From: Trogon surrucura
Lineage: Eukaryota; Chordata; Aves; Trogoniformes; Trogonidae
DNA length: 64,000 bases
Direction of reading: 5' to 3'
Assembly: GCA_020746105.1 (NCBI GenBank)
Contig: CM036618.1
Location: 18,273,001 to 18,337,000 of the forward strand
Below are positions 1-12,900 of this stretch, piece by piece. The number at the start of each line of letters is the position of its first letter. The stretch's first letter is position 1. The translations under genes and the position numbers were made by a program. Under the pieces are notes generated by a model that was not told the DNA's origin, did not search any database, and was given only the letters and a program-made list of their open reading frames with translations.

Positions 1-726
1 TGAGATAGGAAGTTTACAAGCTCATGTAAACCAGATCCATGCTTTTTATGTTTGTAGCTTAATTCATACATCTGTTCTGGAGAATACAGCTAGAAGTAGG
101 TTTTATACTTGTTTAAGAAAAACATTCTAAGTTCTGTGTAGTCTATGCAAATTAATGTTACATCAGACAGGAGACTAGTTAACCTTTAGTACACATATGA
201 AGAAGCTGGGGAAGGAACATGCTTGTTTAATTCTGTTTTTCAGTATTTAACTTACCTTCTCTCCTTTCTTTATTCAGGAGACTTGAAAATAGTATGTCAT
301 CCTGGGCAAAACAGTCTTGACTTAAGGCATTTTCCTTAACTGAAATTATTGCCAGTTAATACAAACCTTTAGTTACTGATTCAGTTATTGAGGGAAAAAG
401 CCCAAACAAACAGTTGAACAATCACTTAGGGAAGCAGCCCTTCCGCTCCTTTCCCAGGCACAGCTTCAGTCAAACACCTCTCCTGGGCAAGGAGAGAATA
501 AACGAGTTCAGGAGATTTGTCCAAAAAAGCTCAGTACAGATTGGAAAGAAATACTATATGTAGAATGTTTTAAGCGGTGATTACAAAAGACACACAAATT
601 GCTTTTCTACATGTGGTTTTTACTGCAGTTAGAGTAAGCAGTAACATGGAGTATGACTTTTCCTAATGTGGAAATTCTGTAGAACTACACGTTCCATCTC
701 ACGAGTTGCTTGTCTTTGAATTACAG
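1..726 (+). other. MBOAT2: MBOAT2 intron, 3' part
   Basis: This is AT-rich intron sequence entering from the left edge. It ends in the acceptor TTACAG at 721-726. I looked for the preceding MBOAT2 exon (the conserved stretch before RMPSLLEYL) and did not find it. No repeat or gene is visible. Confidence 0.8.
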
Positions 727-910
727 ACGCATGCCAAGTCTACTGGAGTATTTAAGTTACAACTGTAATTTCATGGGTATCCTGGCAGGCCCGTTATGCT
801 CTTACAAAGACTATATTACTTTCATTGAAGGCAGATCATACCAACTGCAACAGTCTGAAGCAAATGGGAAGGAAGATACAAAATATGAACAAACGGATCC
901 TTCTCCAAAT
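727..910 (+). CDS. MBOAT2: MBOAT2 exon A (RMPSLLEYL to PSPN)
   Basis: The exon enters with the third base of an Arg codon after acceptor TTACAG. It ends on AAT (Asn) before donor GTAAGA, so the next exon starts at phase 0. It encodes the strongly conserved core segment [20 protein letters not shown] followed by [18 protein letters not shown], a hallmark of the lysophospholipid-acyltransferase branch of the MBOAT family. The tail of the exon ([19 protein letters not shown]) is hydrophilic and likely a loop. An open frame starts upstream at 710, but 710-726 is intron and splice site. Confidence 0.95.
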
Positions 911-3900
911 GTAAGATGTATGACTCTTGCAGTGCTGATGCTACGTAATCATTGCATGGAAGGCTTGGTTTGCACTGTTCATTTACAGGCATAACTTCTG
1001 AGCTGTATCTGGAGTTCAGTCATCAACAGTATAGTTCCCTGTTCAAAAAATCAAATACTTATTTTTTTTTAAGACAGGTTTTCTCCATGGTTTTCAGTCT
1101 GGATCTCATGGATAAAAGGTTAATTTGGAGCTTCCTAACAAGCTTATATGGTAAAAAGACATCTTTAAATTAGTTCATGTATGTTTCCTTCAAAGCACGT
1201 ACTGCGCTTGAAAAAAAGTCCTGGTAAGGCTGCACATCTTGCCATTTGAAAGCTGATGAGACTTAAAAGTTCCACCAAGGTTTCGTAAATGTTCTCAGAT
1301 TCTGCCGATTTTTAATGCCCTTTTGCAGCAAGTAGAAAACATTCATATGTTGCCAGTTGAAAAGCAGGTCATACAGATAGCTTCATTTTTCTTGCTTTCA
1401 TTCATGTAGAGGGGTGTTAAAGATGAATTTTGATCTGAAGGTGTAGTAAAAGATGTACTAGCCATAACACTATGGCTAATAATCCATACAACATATTCTT
1501 TCTCTTTGTTCCATTATTGGAAAAGAGACTAAATATGTGCAGAAAAAAGTCTAGCTGATCATACCTTACAAGAGATATTGTATGGCCTGAATTGAAATCA
1601 AAAGCTTCTGAAACTTATTACTTTTAAAATTTATTTCAATTAGTTTAATGCTTAGGGTACTTAATATTATCTTTTCACTCTTTTCATATTCTCTTAAATA
1701 GGAGTTTATCAGACTTTTAAATCCGCATGTGCCTAAGGTAATTATTATCTCACATAAAGCACAGATTTATCACAGAGTTGACTGGAACACTTCAGATAAA
1801 TGGCTTTTGCTAATCCAGTTGACAGTTGTTTTCTGCTTATCTTGTGGACCACTAACTGTTGCAGGAGCAGATGAAGGCATTTTCACATGTAGCTGCTTGT
1901 CTCATCCAACCATCTAGAGGTTACCATCCCTACAGCTGGGCTAACAGCGAGTGCTTCCCAGTCGGTTGTGTCATCTCCTACCACTTCCATTCTTTATGGG
2001 TGAGGACTCTTCGCACGTTCTGTTATACTCATCTCCTGTGGTTGTAGTAACTTCCACCACAGGAATGTAAACTAGTGGCTGCAGGGTGATAATGCTTTAA
2101 ACTGCTCCACGTGCTGATGAAACACCTAAGCTCACAGAAGGGTGCTGTGGAGCAGGTAGTTAGGAAGGGCAAAAGACCCAGGAGAATTCCCGACTTAGAT
2201 CGGGACCTCCTGGTCTGTAGCCTGCATCGATGTGTTCCATAGGCAAAGCTGCAGACACCTCTTTGGTTTTTAAGCAATATTTTGATTCAATAAAGGCATC
2301 TCGCATCTTATGTGCTAAAATCCTATTTCTGCACGAAAATACTACGTAGTAAAATTTTTGCAAATGAATGGCACTAACCAAATCTGTCAGTATTAGTACT
2401 TCTGGACACGTATCTACTGATTGCCTGGTAGGACAATTTTTACCATATAATCTTGCTAGTAATCTGAACAAATTCGATCAAAATAAATGCAAACCTGTGC
2501 CAGATTCTTCTTTCAGGTAAGCAGTTTTCATTAAAATGAATTGCTCTTCAGATGCTTGAAACTTCTTGCAATTTATGCTGCATTAGCTTTTGACCTTAAA
2601 AAGAGAAGATGTCTAAACTGTTGATACTTTATCTCTCACCTGGTGTTAGAGAAGTCTGTTGCGTTTTACAACACCAGCAAGTATTGCGTGCTTTTGGAGA
2701 AATGTGAATGATATAATTTTACCACATTTGCTGCATCAGTTAAAGTATTCATTGCCTTGTTCTAGAAGAATGTTTAAATACCACTAACTTCGTATTAATA
2801 CTTCCATTTTGTTCCTTGATTCTTATCATTTTAAGAAGAATCAATTTTTAGGTAACTCAAAAAAATTCATTGTAATGGGGATCAGCAAATGTTAATGTAG
2901 TAAATGAAAAAAAAAAATAAAGTCCTTCAGCTGAGATATAATAAGTCTCATTTCTTGTTAAATATAATTATTTAACCTAGGTAGTTCATGCCAGCCTCCT
3001 CCTCTATACTGTGTGTTGACTGCATGATGTTAACTTGGTTTAATATTTTTGCTGTGTTCATTGCATGTTTAAATGAATCAAGTCAACATATTAAAACTTA
3101 CTTCTTACATCCCTCCTATTGTGCCTTTTTGCAAGCTATCAATTGTTGGTGCTCAGTGGTGTCAACTCTCAGAAATTAATATCTGTCTTTGTAAGTTTCT
3201 TTTTATTTTGGCTACCCTTAAAATACAAGATTCGTGACAGCAGATATCTGCTTTCTTGCTTATTATGCAGACTCTTCTACAGGTTATAAAATTCTTGCTT
3301 AATTATCTATATTTTTTACCTGAGGTTCTAACTTTCCCCAAATAATATGCTTCAATATAGTTCAATATATCAAGTTCCTCGCTTATTCTTTGTCAGCCAA
3401 GAACAAGTTAATTCAAATAAAAGTTTTAAAGATCCTAGTCTACTTTTTTTGTATATATTTTTTTAAATTATACAAGTTTATACAGTAATATATTTATAAA
3501 ATTCCTGAATTCAGTGAGTATTTTACCTTTATTCATTCAATTAGAAAGCGGTTCCTGAACTCCTCTCTCTGATTAGGTATTTAGCTTTCAACCTAATTAT
3601 ATTTCCATCTAATTTATGCACGTTTGGTTTTGTTCTGGTACTTTCTTTTGACTTAAGTACCCTTTTCCTTTCCCAATGTTGACCATATTTTATATTTTTA
3701 TACAGGTATGCCCAGTTTTTTGTTAATCAAAACTAAGTGAGACAGTCCTTTCTATCTTTTTGTTGTAAAATAAATTGTATATTTCACTTTGTATGAGGTT
3801 GAAGTTATCCTGCTGAAAACTTTAAAAGAGTGAATGAAATTAAACTTCAAACTTTTAATTTGGTTTTTACCAGACTGAAGTAACTAACCAACACCCCTGT

Positions 3901-6900
3901 GAACGTGCAATCCAGTGATTACCCGTGTATGCCTCGGCAAAGAAATTTATATCAATAACCTAGTTAATTAAGCAATAGGAAGTGAATTAATGTTTTACCA
4001 AATGCATTTCTGTAGGTAATTGAACTATAGATTATTTTGGTCTGAGCTGAAGACTTTTAGAGATGTGTAAATATGTCCAAAATGTGAGTGCTATAAACAA
4101 GCCTCAGGCTGTACCTAAATAATCTGTTTAGGCCAAATTAAGTATAAACTCTTGCCGAAGATGGTAGGTTCTGGCTGTGGGTTCTGCGTCCTTTCCTTAT
4201 CTTGGCAGTGCTAACCACTGTGTTGTGGTCTCATTCAGACCATATGTTCCACCCTAAAACTAATTTAATAACTAAAAAACCAAACCCAACCAAAAAACCC
4301 CCAAACAAACGGACAAAACCCCCACAAACCAACACATTTCTCCCTCCCCAAAACAAACTCAGAAACCTAAACAAAAAAAACCCCAAACCCCCAAACCTCC
4401 TGGCTTTTCACCTGATTTGTTTCTCCAATCTGACCGACTAGAAAGAAGAGCAAAAATTTGCAGCCAAGCTGAGGAGACGGGGCAGGGCTGCTGCTTCGCA
4501 CTGCAGCCTGTGTTTGGATCCATAGAATCATGGAACGGCTTGAGTTGGAAGAGACCTTAAACATCATCCAGTTCCAACCCCCTGCCATGGGCGGGGACAC
4601 CGCCCACTAGACCAAGTTGCTCAAAGCCCCCTCCAGCCTGGCCTCGAGCACTGCCAGGGAGGGAGCTGCCGCAACTGCTCTGGGCAGCCGGTTCCACAAA
4701 ACCCCTGACTGAACCCATCGTGAATCTGCAGCTCCCAGTCCTTGCAGAGACAGGGCATTATCACTCTTTGCTAAGGACACCAGTATCCCTGATACTGGTC
4801 CCTGTTAAGTGGTATCAGTGTGCTTGATTTGGGTTCTGTGGTTTATAATTATTGAGCAAAGTAGTATATTTAAAAAAAAATAATAAAAAACCCCCATGCT
4901 GTTTCTGAATGTAGTTATGCTTGTCCCTACGCCTAAATGTTGCTGCCAAAAATAAATGTAAAATACATAAAATATATCAATTAAATAATAAATAAATAAT
5001 GCCACCTTCCTCCTACAGTATTTTTTTTCTGCAACTACAAATTGAAAACTGCAGAGTTGATTTTTAAAAGTACCTTTTATGGCAGAGCCCTGCATGTCTT
5101 TGATTTTTTTAAAGATAAATTTGGTTAAAATTGGTACTTTGTTCTTAAAAGAAGGGCTTTCACATCCACAATTTAGTTAAAAACCTTCAAAGAGCTACTA
5201 AGCATATTTTGAGTTGAATATGCAGTTTAATGATTTCTATTTAACAGTAGAAAAACTGGTAAATAGTGGCAGTGGCAAAAAGCAGGCACTTAAACAGAGA
5301 TAACATTACTTATAAGTTACCAAAACATATTTTTACAGAATCATAGGGTGGTTTGGGTTGGAAGGGACCTTAAATATCATCCAATTCCAACTCCCCTGCC
5401 ATTGGCGGGGACCCCTTCCACTAGATGTTAGTAGAGCTCTTTAGGTGGAAAACACCTGTTTTATATCTTTGTGCTTATATTTTAAGTTCCATGTTAATGT
5501 TACCAGCCTATAAATACTGTTTTTCATGCTCAGTTGAGTGTGACTTTTAATTATGCCTTAGACTTTGAGGTTAAATCCTTGCAACTGTCTTCAGAACTTT
5601 GGGGGGACGCCTTTTGGTATTTACAAATATCTAACTTTTGCATGTGTCAGGTATTGCATACCAAACTTAAAGATTCATTACTGTTAATAATAACTGGTAT
5701 TCTGATTTTTGATTTATGTTTCAATTCCTGAAGAGGTTAAGCCAACTGAACTTGCCCTCTGTTCTGGCAAAGACAGAGATGGATTAATAGTTGCTAGAAA
5801 AGCAAAGGAATGCTTTTAGAAAGTTAATGCCCTTTACTTTGAACTCTTGTAATAGCATAAAATATTAAAATTAAGTTTTTCAGAAAGCAAGTAGACACAA
5901 ATAATTGAACAGCAGCTCTAGCTGTTAATATATAGCTGCCTTCTGAATTATCCAGCTGGTGTAATTAGCTGGGTTTTCTGATCCTCTGAAAACTGTCTTC
6001 TGAGATGAGCCACATGAAATATATGCAATATCCAGAGTTAACCTCACCATTTTACAGCTCTTCTAAGTCTAATTCTTTATCAGCTTGTACCGCCTCTTAC
6101 ATCTGTGTGAGTCTTTGATGCTGTGTGTCTTGCAGAAATCTGTGGTTTCAGTTTGGCACTTAATGCTCCATTCTGTATCACGGAACAGAATTACTCTTTA
6201 TTTTGGAACTAGATAGATGAAGCTGCTGTAATTGAATCGGGACGTTATCTCTAAAGGTTTGGACAGATGTGCTGGAAGCAGGTTGGACAGAAAAAGGATT
6301 CTGTTTATCTTTTTTGTTCCAATGCTTCAAAGAAAAATAGATAGACTGATTTCTTGCCAAGTTTAGTGTCTGTAGAATTGTGATGTAAATTAAAACTTCA
6401 GTGTTGAAGTATCAGGATTACTTACAACCAAAACTTGAGAATTACGTATAATGGAACTAGCTCTCCAACTTCTCTCTTGTAGGTGCTTGGTTAGCGTGTT
6501 ACTGTAGGAACGCGCACAGAATATGCTGTCTGCCCGTTGGGGTGTGGATCAGACAAGCAACTTAAAACAGCCAATGTCACGTGTTATTGTTCTCTGTGTT
6601 TTATAATAGAGTCTTGAACATGTTTTCCTAAAAATATAGTGTGGTGCTTATAGCAAAACTGAATTTTAAGAACATCTTGAGTCCAGGTCCTAACTGAACA
6701 ATGTGTTTTTTCCATGTCTGTGAGCATATTATTTCACCCCTTAATCACTCTATTTAGGAAAACAGATCTATGTAGAACTGAGGTATTTTGGCTGAAACGT
6801 TATGGATTATTTCAGTATTTTAGTTACTTTAGAATTTAGATACTGTAATAATCTAAGAGAGGTGATTGACACATTGAGTTTCGCAGCAATTGAACACCTG

Positions 6901-9900
6901 TGTTATGCTCAAGGTGACCAAAAATGAACTGAAGCTTTGCCATTGTTTTTGGAAGCTCTGAGATAATTGCACTCATCTTGTCCCAGATTATAAGATTTGC
7001 ATTGTGATGTCTTAACAGCTTGTTCACTTCAGTAATTTGACAATGAAATAAGAAAAAAAAAAAAGTTGCAAAAGGTGTCTCATTATTGAAAGGTTTTTTA
7101 GAGGTTCAGTGTATTTAGGTTGGATTTGCTGTGTTTGCCACAAGAAGTGGTGCTCATAGCTTAAGCAAGATAACAGTATTCCTTGAGCCTCTATAATATG
7201 TTACCAAGTATTTTCAAGTGGGTAGTATATATTATTGAAAAATTGACATGTATCCACATCTCTTTAGGGAAGAAAGATTATAACTTGCCTTTGCTTCCAG
7301 AACATAAACAAAAAATGAAGCTTACAAAGTCTCCCATCTTGAACTTTTCAGATAGCCGTGGCACAGAAACTCTTAATCTGTGGACTGTCCTTACTCTTCC
7401 ACATGACTATTACAAAAACTTTACCTGTGGAGTACAACATTGATGATAACTTCAGAGCTACAGCGTCATTGCCTGTAAGGGTTTTCTACTTATACGTGTC
7501 TCTCATGGCTGCCAGACCCAAGTATTATTTTGCATGGACTTTGGGTAAGTACGTATATTTTAAAAAAAAAAAAAAAAAGACTGCAAATGTTGAGCTTCAT
7601 TTGAGATGCTGCACGTTAAGCATGTATTAAAAAGTTACAGTGCCCTCTTGAGGCTTTAGGAAAACATTATTCCATGTAAATATTCTGAGGTATTGTCCAA
7701 GTGTGCTGGGTGGTGTCTCTCTTTCTGAGAAACAAAACTTACCATAAATCTAAGCACAGTGTTGTGACGGTGTTGCAAATGAGAACTTGGTTTCCTGAAC
7801 AAATCTGAATGAAACATAAGGATTTTTGGAGAGCAATAGTGTTTTAATGAGCAATGACTTTTTTGTGTCTTAAAAACTGTAATAAATCTGGTTTGATTTT
7901 TTTTTTTTTTGATAGTTTGAGTTTGGCATATCTGAAAAGCTACTCTAAGCCTCTCTCTGTAGGTAACTATCAGTAATTTGCTCAACGTTATTCCAGCATG
8001 AAGGAAAACCGAATATATTGAAGTTAAGATATATCATAGTGTTGCTGGTAGGAGAAGGTATTTGCAGTAGTATTTTCAGAATTTGATGGATGACACTTCA
8101 GTTTTAGTCTTGTTTTACTAAAAGTTCCAATGACCAGTGGCATAGCACCCATAGTCACTGATTTAATACATGATTTGATGATATAAAGGACATTTTGCTT
8201 TTCACTTCATGTTATTTGGAAAAAAAAAAAAAACCAACACGACACATAAAACAGCAAAATGGTGTATTTATGTAAGCTGACATCTTGGAAGTGGCTCATG
8301 AACCAGTTTTCATCAGCTTCCTCCTCCTCTCCAGTTTTACATATTTATTTCATCGTTTTTTTGAGAGAGAATCTGTGGGAAACAATGCCATGAAGAAAGC
8401 CTTAGTGTAGCAGAGCAGCATGACTCATTTACAGCTGCTGTTTCATTCCTGGTCAATGAATGAAATGCTTTCAGCTTGTCTGGATATAGTAATGCTGGGG
8501 CTTGTTGTGGAATGAAATAATTTTGAATGTTGTGCTCTTATGCACCAGTCTGTAAAGAGTCAGAGTCATCTGAGAAATTGATAAACTTTGCTGGTTTTTT
8601 TCCCCCCTGCAATACTGCAGATGGATTTCTCCATATGTGCTTGCTCGTAATGTAGAGCTAGCATTCCTTTGGTAAAATACTGAAGGAAACAATATATATC
8701 AACCCTTTGGTTTTAATTTGCTAAACAGCTTTTTTCAATCTTCTTCCTTCAACTTTACACTGTCTGAGCTTCTGATGGTATGACTAGAATGTGAAGGGGC
8801 CTTAACAGTTCTATGGGATGATATGGTTTTGAGTTATACGTTACTATTCTTTACACTTAAGGAAAAAAATCCGTTAATAGAATTAATTACTTTTAAAAAA
8901 TACTTTTTAAAATGCTAGTTAATAAAATGAGTACTTATTGTAGCCATAGGTTTTTTTCTCTAGTTAGCAAGAGATTATGAATTTCATGTCTTCAGCTGTT
9001 TCTAATTGAGCATAAAATCATTGTCTAATGTTTGAACTCAACATCAATGATACCAGATGTATAGCAGCAAATATTGTTGCTTTCAAAGATTTTTAAATTG
9101 TTTTTTTGATGAGAAAATAAAATATCATAAATTACAGTATATTTAATCAAATGTCAAACAGCCCTCCTCCAGGATGGTAGATAATTGGAGAGACTGAACT
9201 TCAGGAAAGGAACTGTGTGAGCGTTTAACTCAATTGTTTCTTTTACTTTCCAAATACACTGGATTAATACCTTAAAAAAGTTGTTGAGAAGAAAAGAGCG
9301 TGCAAAAGATGATAATTTCTCTTACATATCACTATTGTACAGAGTAAATTCTTTTTAATACGGCAATGCAAGCTGGGTAATTTCTCTTGCCTTGCTGGTT
9401 GTAATTTAAAAGGTGACAATCTAATTACAGTGCTTTAGATGGATTCTGAGCTAACAGAGAGGGCTCATGCCCTGTAACTAGAGGACTGGATCTGTCTTGC
9501 TGCTGCAGAGTCTTTGCCTGCCTCGCTTCCGACTCCCCTGAACCGTGAGCGGAGCTGGCGTTCTTCTCCTCATGGTCCCTTATTTATCCCTGGAGTTGGA
9601 CGCATGGCTGGGTTCATCCCCTGGGGATGTGTGTCCCTGTTTGGGTGCAGCCAAGCGCCGGGCTCAACAAAGGCAGTGCTTGGGGAAAAACCTTATTTCC
9701 TTGTACATGGCCATCCTAATTTGAGAAGTACAGCTGAGGAGATTTTAGTGTCGGAGCTAATAAAGCTGAGGTGAAGGTGATGATGAGAGAGAGAGGGCCT
9801 GGTGATATTCAGACTGAGACCCTTTGCATTTTCCTGCATTGTCTGGGTGACGGGCAGCAGCTTTTTGTCCTAGGGAAACATATTGTTTGCTTGGAACGTT

Positions 9901-12900
9901 TGACCTTCGACAGGCGCTGTTAACACTTGACATTCAGAAGTGCTGTTTGCAGCGGCCTCGTGCCGTTAGTGGGAGTTAGACAAACCGCATCGCTCGGGAA
10001 GTGCCTGTTCCCTTCGATTAGGTTCGCACCGCTCTGTGCAGTGCTGTGAGCGTGCACCTGCTCGAAGCGAATTGTGTGACTTTATTTTTATGTTCTAAAC
10101 GTCACTTGCCGCGTAATGAAGACCAAAGACGTGCTTCGTTACAACTGGCCACTGTTGCGTAGTCCTGATGCATCTCGTCAAGTTTGGGTTTTGGACAGAT
10201 TGCTCAAGCGAGTGTGAGTAGGTGGTATGAGAGAGAGGGGACATCTGTACTGTGAAGGAGATAGTGCTACCTTTCGCTCTTTTGTACAGATTTTTGAACT
10301 GAAAACTGGTCTGCTGCTTCAGTTATTTTCTGTTGGTTCACTTGTCTAATATGGTGATTCTCAGTGTTTTAAAATATATATATATATAACCTTAAAATCT
10401 GATAAATACTTTGATCCAACTACATGTTGCACAGCTTGTAATGCAGGCAGTTTATAATTAATATTTTTCTTTTTGTTTCATTGCAGCAGATGCAATTAAT
10501 AATGCAGCAGGGTTTGGTTTTAGAGGCTATGATAAAAACGGAGTTACACGTTGGGATCTAATATCAAATCTGAGAATCCAGCAAATAGAGGTTTGTTTCT
10601 GGCTCTTTCAAATAAAATATGTGCCCACGTAGGTAGTTGCCTGTAATTTCAGTAACTTTTCCTACGCATTTTGTTCCTCGAGATAGTGAATACGTTCTAA
10701 GTCAGAAATGACGTCTTCACATCCTTAGGAAAGGATGGAAAATAGACTGTTTTGAATGTGTTCCACTTGTCGGTTGACTTCCAAAATATTTTGTGGTTAT
10801 AAGTAGTTCAGTAAATGCCTTATTCAACTAGTCACAAACTTGGTGGGGTTTTTTATAATTTCTATTTCAGAATTTTGAAATATTTTCTAACACTTTACAA
10901 TTATGGAAATAATTACTTTTTGTTTTTACTTCACAGTTTTCCACAAGTTTCAAGATGTTTCTTGATAACTGGAATATCCAAACAGCTCTTTGGCTTAAAA
11001 GGTATTTATTTCTTGAAGGAAAGCTTTTCTCCGCTGAGGTTTCTTAGATAAATATTTCTTTGAAGATAATTTAGCATTTAAAGCTAAACTCCACAAAGCA
11101 ACAGGTGGTTACCAACTGCACAGGACATTCTTCTTCTAATACTTGAATTAAAACCTCTGAGCTTAGGAATTTTCTCTTAGTGTGAACCATCAGGTTATGA
11201 CAGAAACTGTTTTTCTTCACTGGTCATAGGGAACCTAAAACTATTAATCTGTGGAGGCATCTCTTTTTTTCTTTTTTTTCTTTCTTAGCATTCCAAGCAG
11301 CGCATGTTGCTGAGAGCAGCAGGCAAAATGTACACCTTAGCTTGTGGAAGCTCTGCATTATTTTTAGCCACGCAGTGATACAGGAACTTCCATCTCTTCT
11401 GTGAGAGAACTTCCTGCACTCCTTCCATAGTGAGTGCGTGGCAAATATCAAACCCTACAATGGGCTGTCAACAAAAATTGCAAATGAATATCCCTTGGAT
11501 GCACTTATTTCCTTCTCTTGGAATCAGGCATAGGGGCCCGGTGAAGTACATCATTCTGCTTTTACTACTTCTTTGTGATAAACAAAGTTAAAAAGCATTC
11601 TTGAATAGCATGTGGGTGCAGTTTCTCTTCCAGCAGTCTCTTACTGATCTTTTATTAATAGATGCAAGTTTAACTGAGACTCCTATCTTGGGATCGCTCA
11701 GAGGGCTTTATCCCTTGTTATAGGACGGCTGGCAACAGGATATTTCTTCCATCAAATTTCTTTACAGTGTATTATCTTTCTTCCATAATTTCTTCCCTAA
11801 ATATTTTTCTGACACAAACAGAAATGGAAGTTTATGTGATTATTCTAGTTGACTAGAACAGTCAGCAAGGAAGAATTGCATGCCTGCAAATATTGAAATG
11901 TGTCAATTAATAAAGCAAATAAGCTATATAGCCATTTTAAAATGCATTTTAGAGAGAACAGAAGTTTATCAGTATTAAAATTTAATAAGAAAATGTAGTG
12001 TTCCAACAAACTTTCAGATCTCCTGAGTGATTACAAACAGAATCTTTTCATGGAGAAAAGTAGCATTTCTGTTAAGAACTGAAAGAAAAAAAAATGTCCA
12101 AATCAGTTGCTTAGGGTGACATTAAAAGATGATCTGAAGAAGAAATAAAGCATCTTCTTTGGTAAATATATTTAAGAACATTTGTAGAAGATTCTCTGAA
12201 GATAGTCCAAATATGCCACAGTGAAAGGGAGAAAGGCGGGTGGTTTTTTTTTTTTAAAGTTTTGTTGCATGTGAAAGATTGTTCTGATGATTACATGTGA
12301 GGACCATAAATAGTGGTACAGCATATATATTGTGCTACCAATCATTTGGTTAGATACAATGCGGCAACATTTTGAATAGAGGACAAGCTCATGTATTACT
12401 TTACGTACTCACTTTTAATACCTTACTTGTTTCCCATTTATAGAAGTACCTAAAATCTTAGCAGTTTATTATATTCTTTTCTGATTCTTTCTAAAGAGAA
12501 ACCAAACCATCAGAATTACAGGACTTAAATCTTGATTGTGTGTAAAAACAAACTCCTTGTAAAAACACAGTTAACGGTCTACAGATCATAGAGAAGTTTA
12601 ATAAACATTTAAAGTAGATTGTGCAATAGAGCAGTTTAAAGGTATTATTATTGCAAGCATGCAAGTTGAAATCGATGTTTATGTAGCAGCATATACCAAC
12701 AACATATATTATGACAATGTTTCCTCACTGGTGAAGTTGTTATGCTCCCCCTTGGCCTGTTCATTCTTTTTTTCCAGAGAAAACATCTAATTCCATTTGT
12801 CTTTGGCCACATTTGCAAAACCTCCAGGGTTCTTGTTGCTCTCTTCTGGCATCTTTCCAAACTTTCCGTCTTCTTACAGTGGATGTAGTATTTCTGATGA

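Larger units (their letters stand above)
911..7351 (+). other. MBOAT2: MBOAT2 intron
   Basis: This 6.4-kb intron runs from donor GTAAGA to acceptor TTTTCAG. It is AT-rich. It contains an A/C-rich low-complexity tract (about 4264-4402) and two antisense CR1 3' fragments (4519-4745 and 5335-5425), annotated separately. I see no other gene or recognisable repeat. Confidence 0.85.

Noticed and set aside
710-994. 94-residue frame taken as a complete small protein
   Set aside because: Only 727-910 is exon. The start is intronic and the end reads past a consensus donor.
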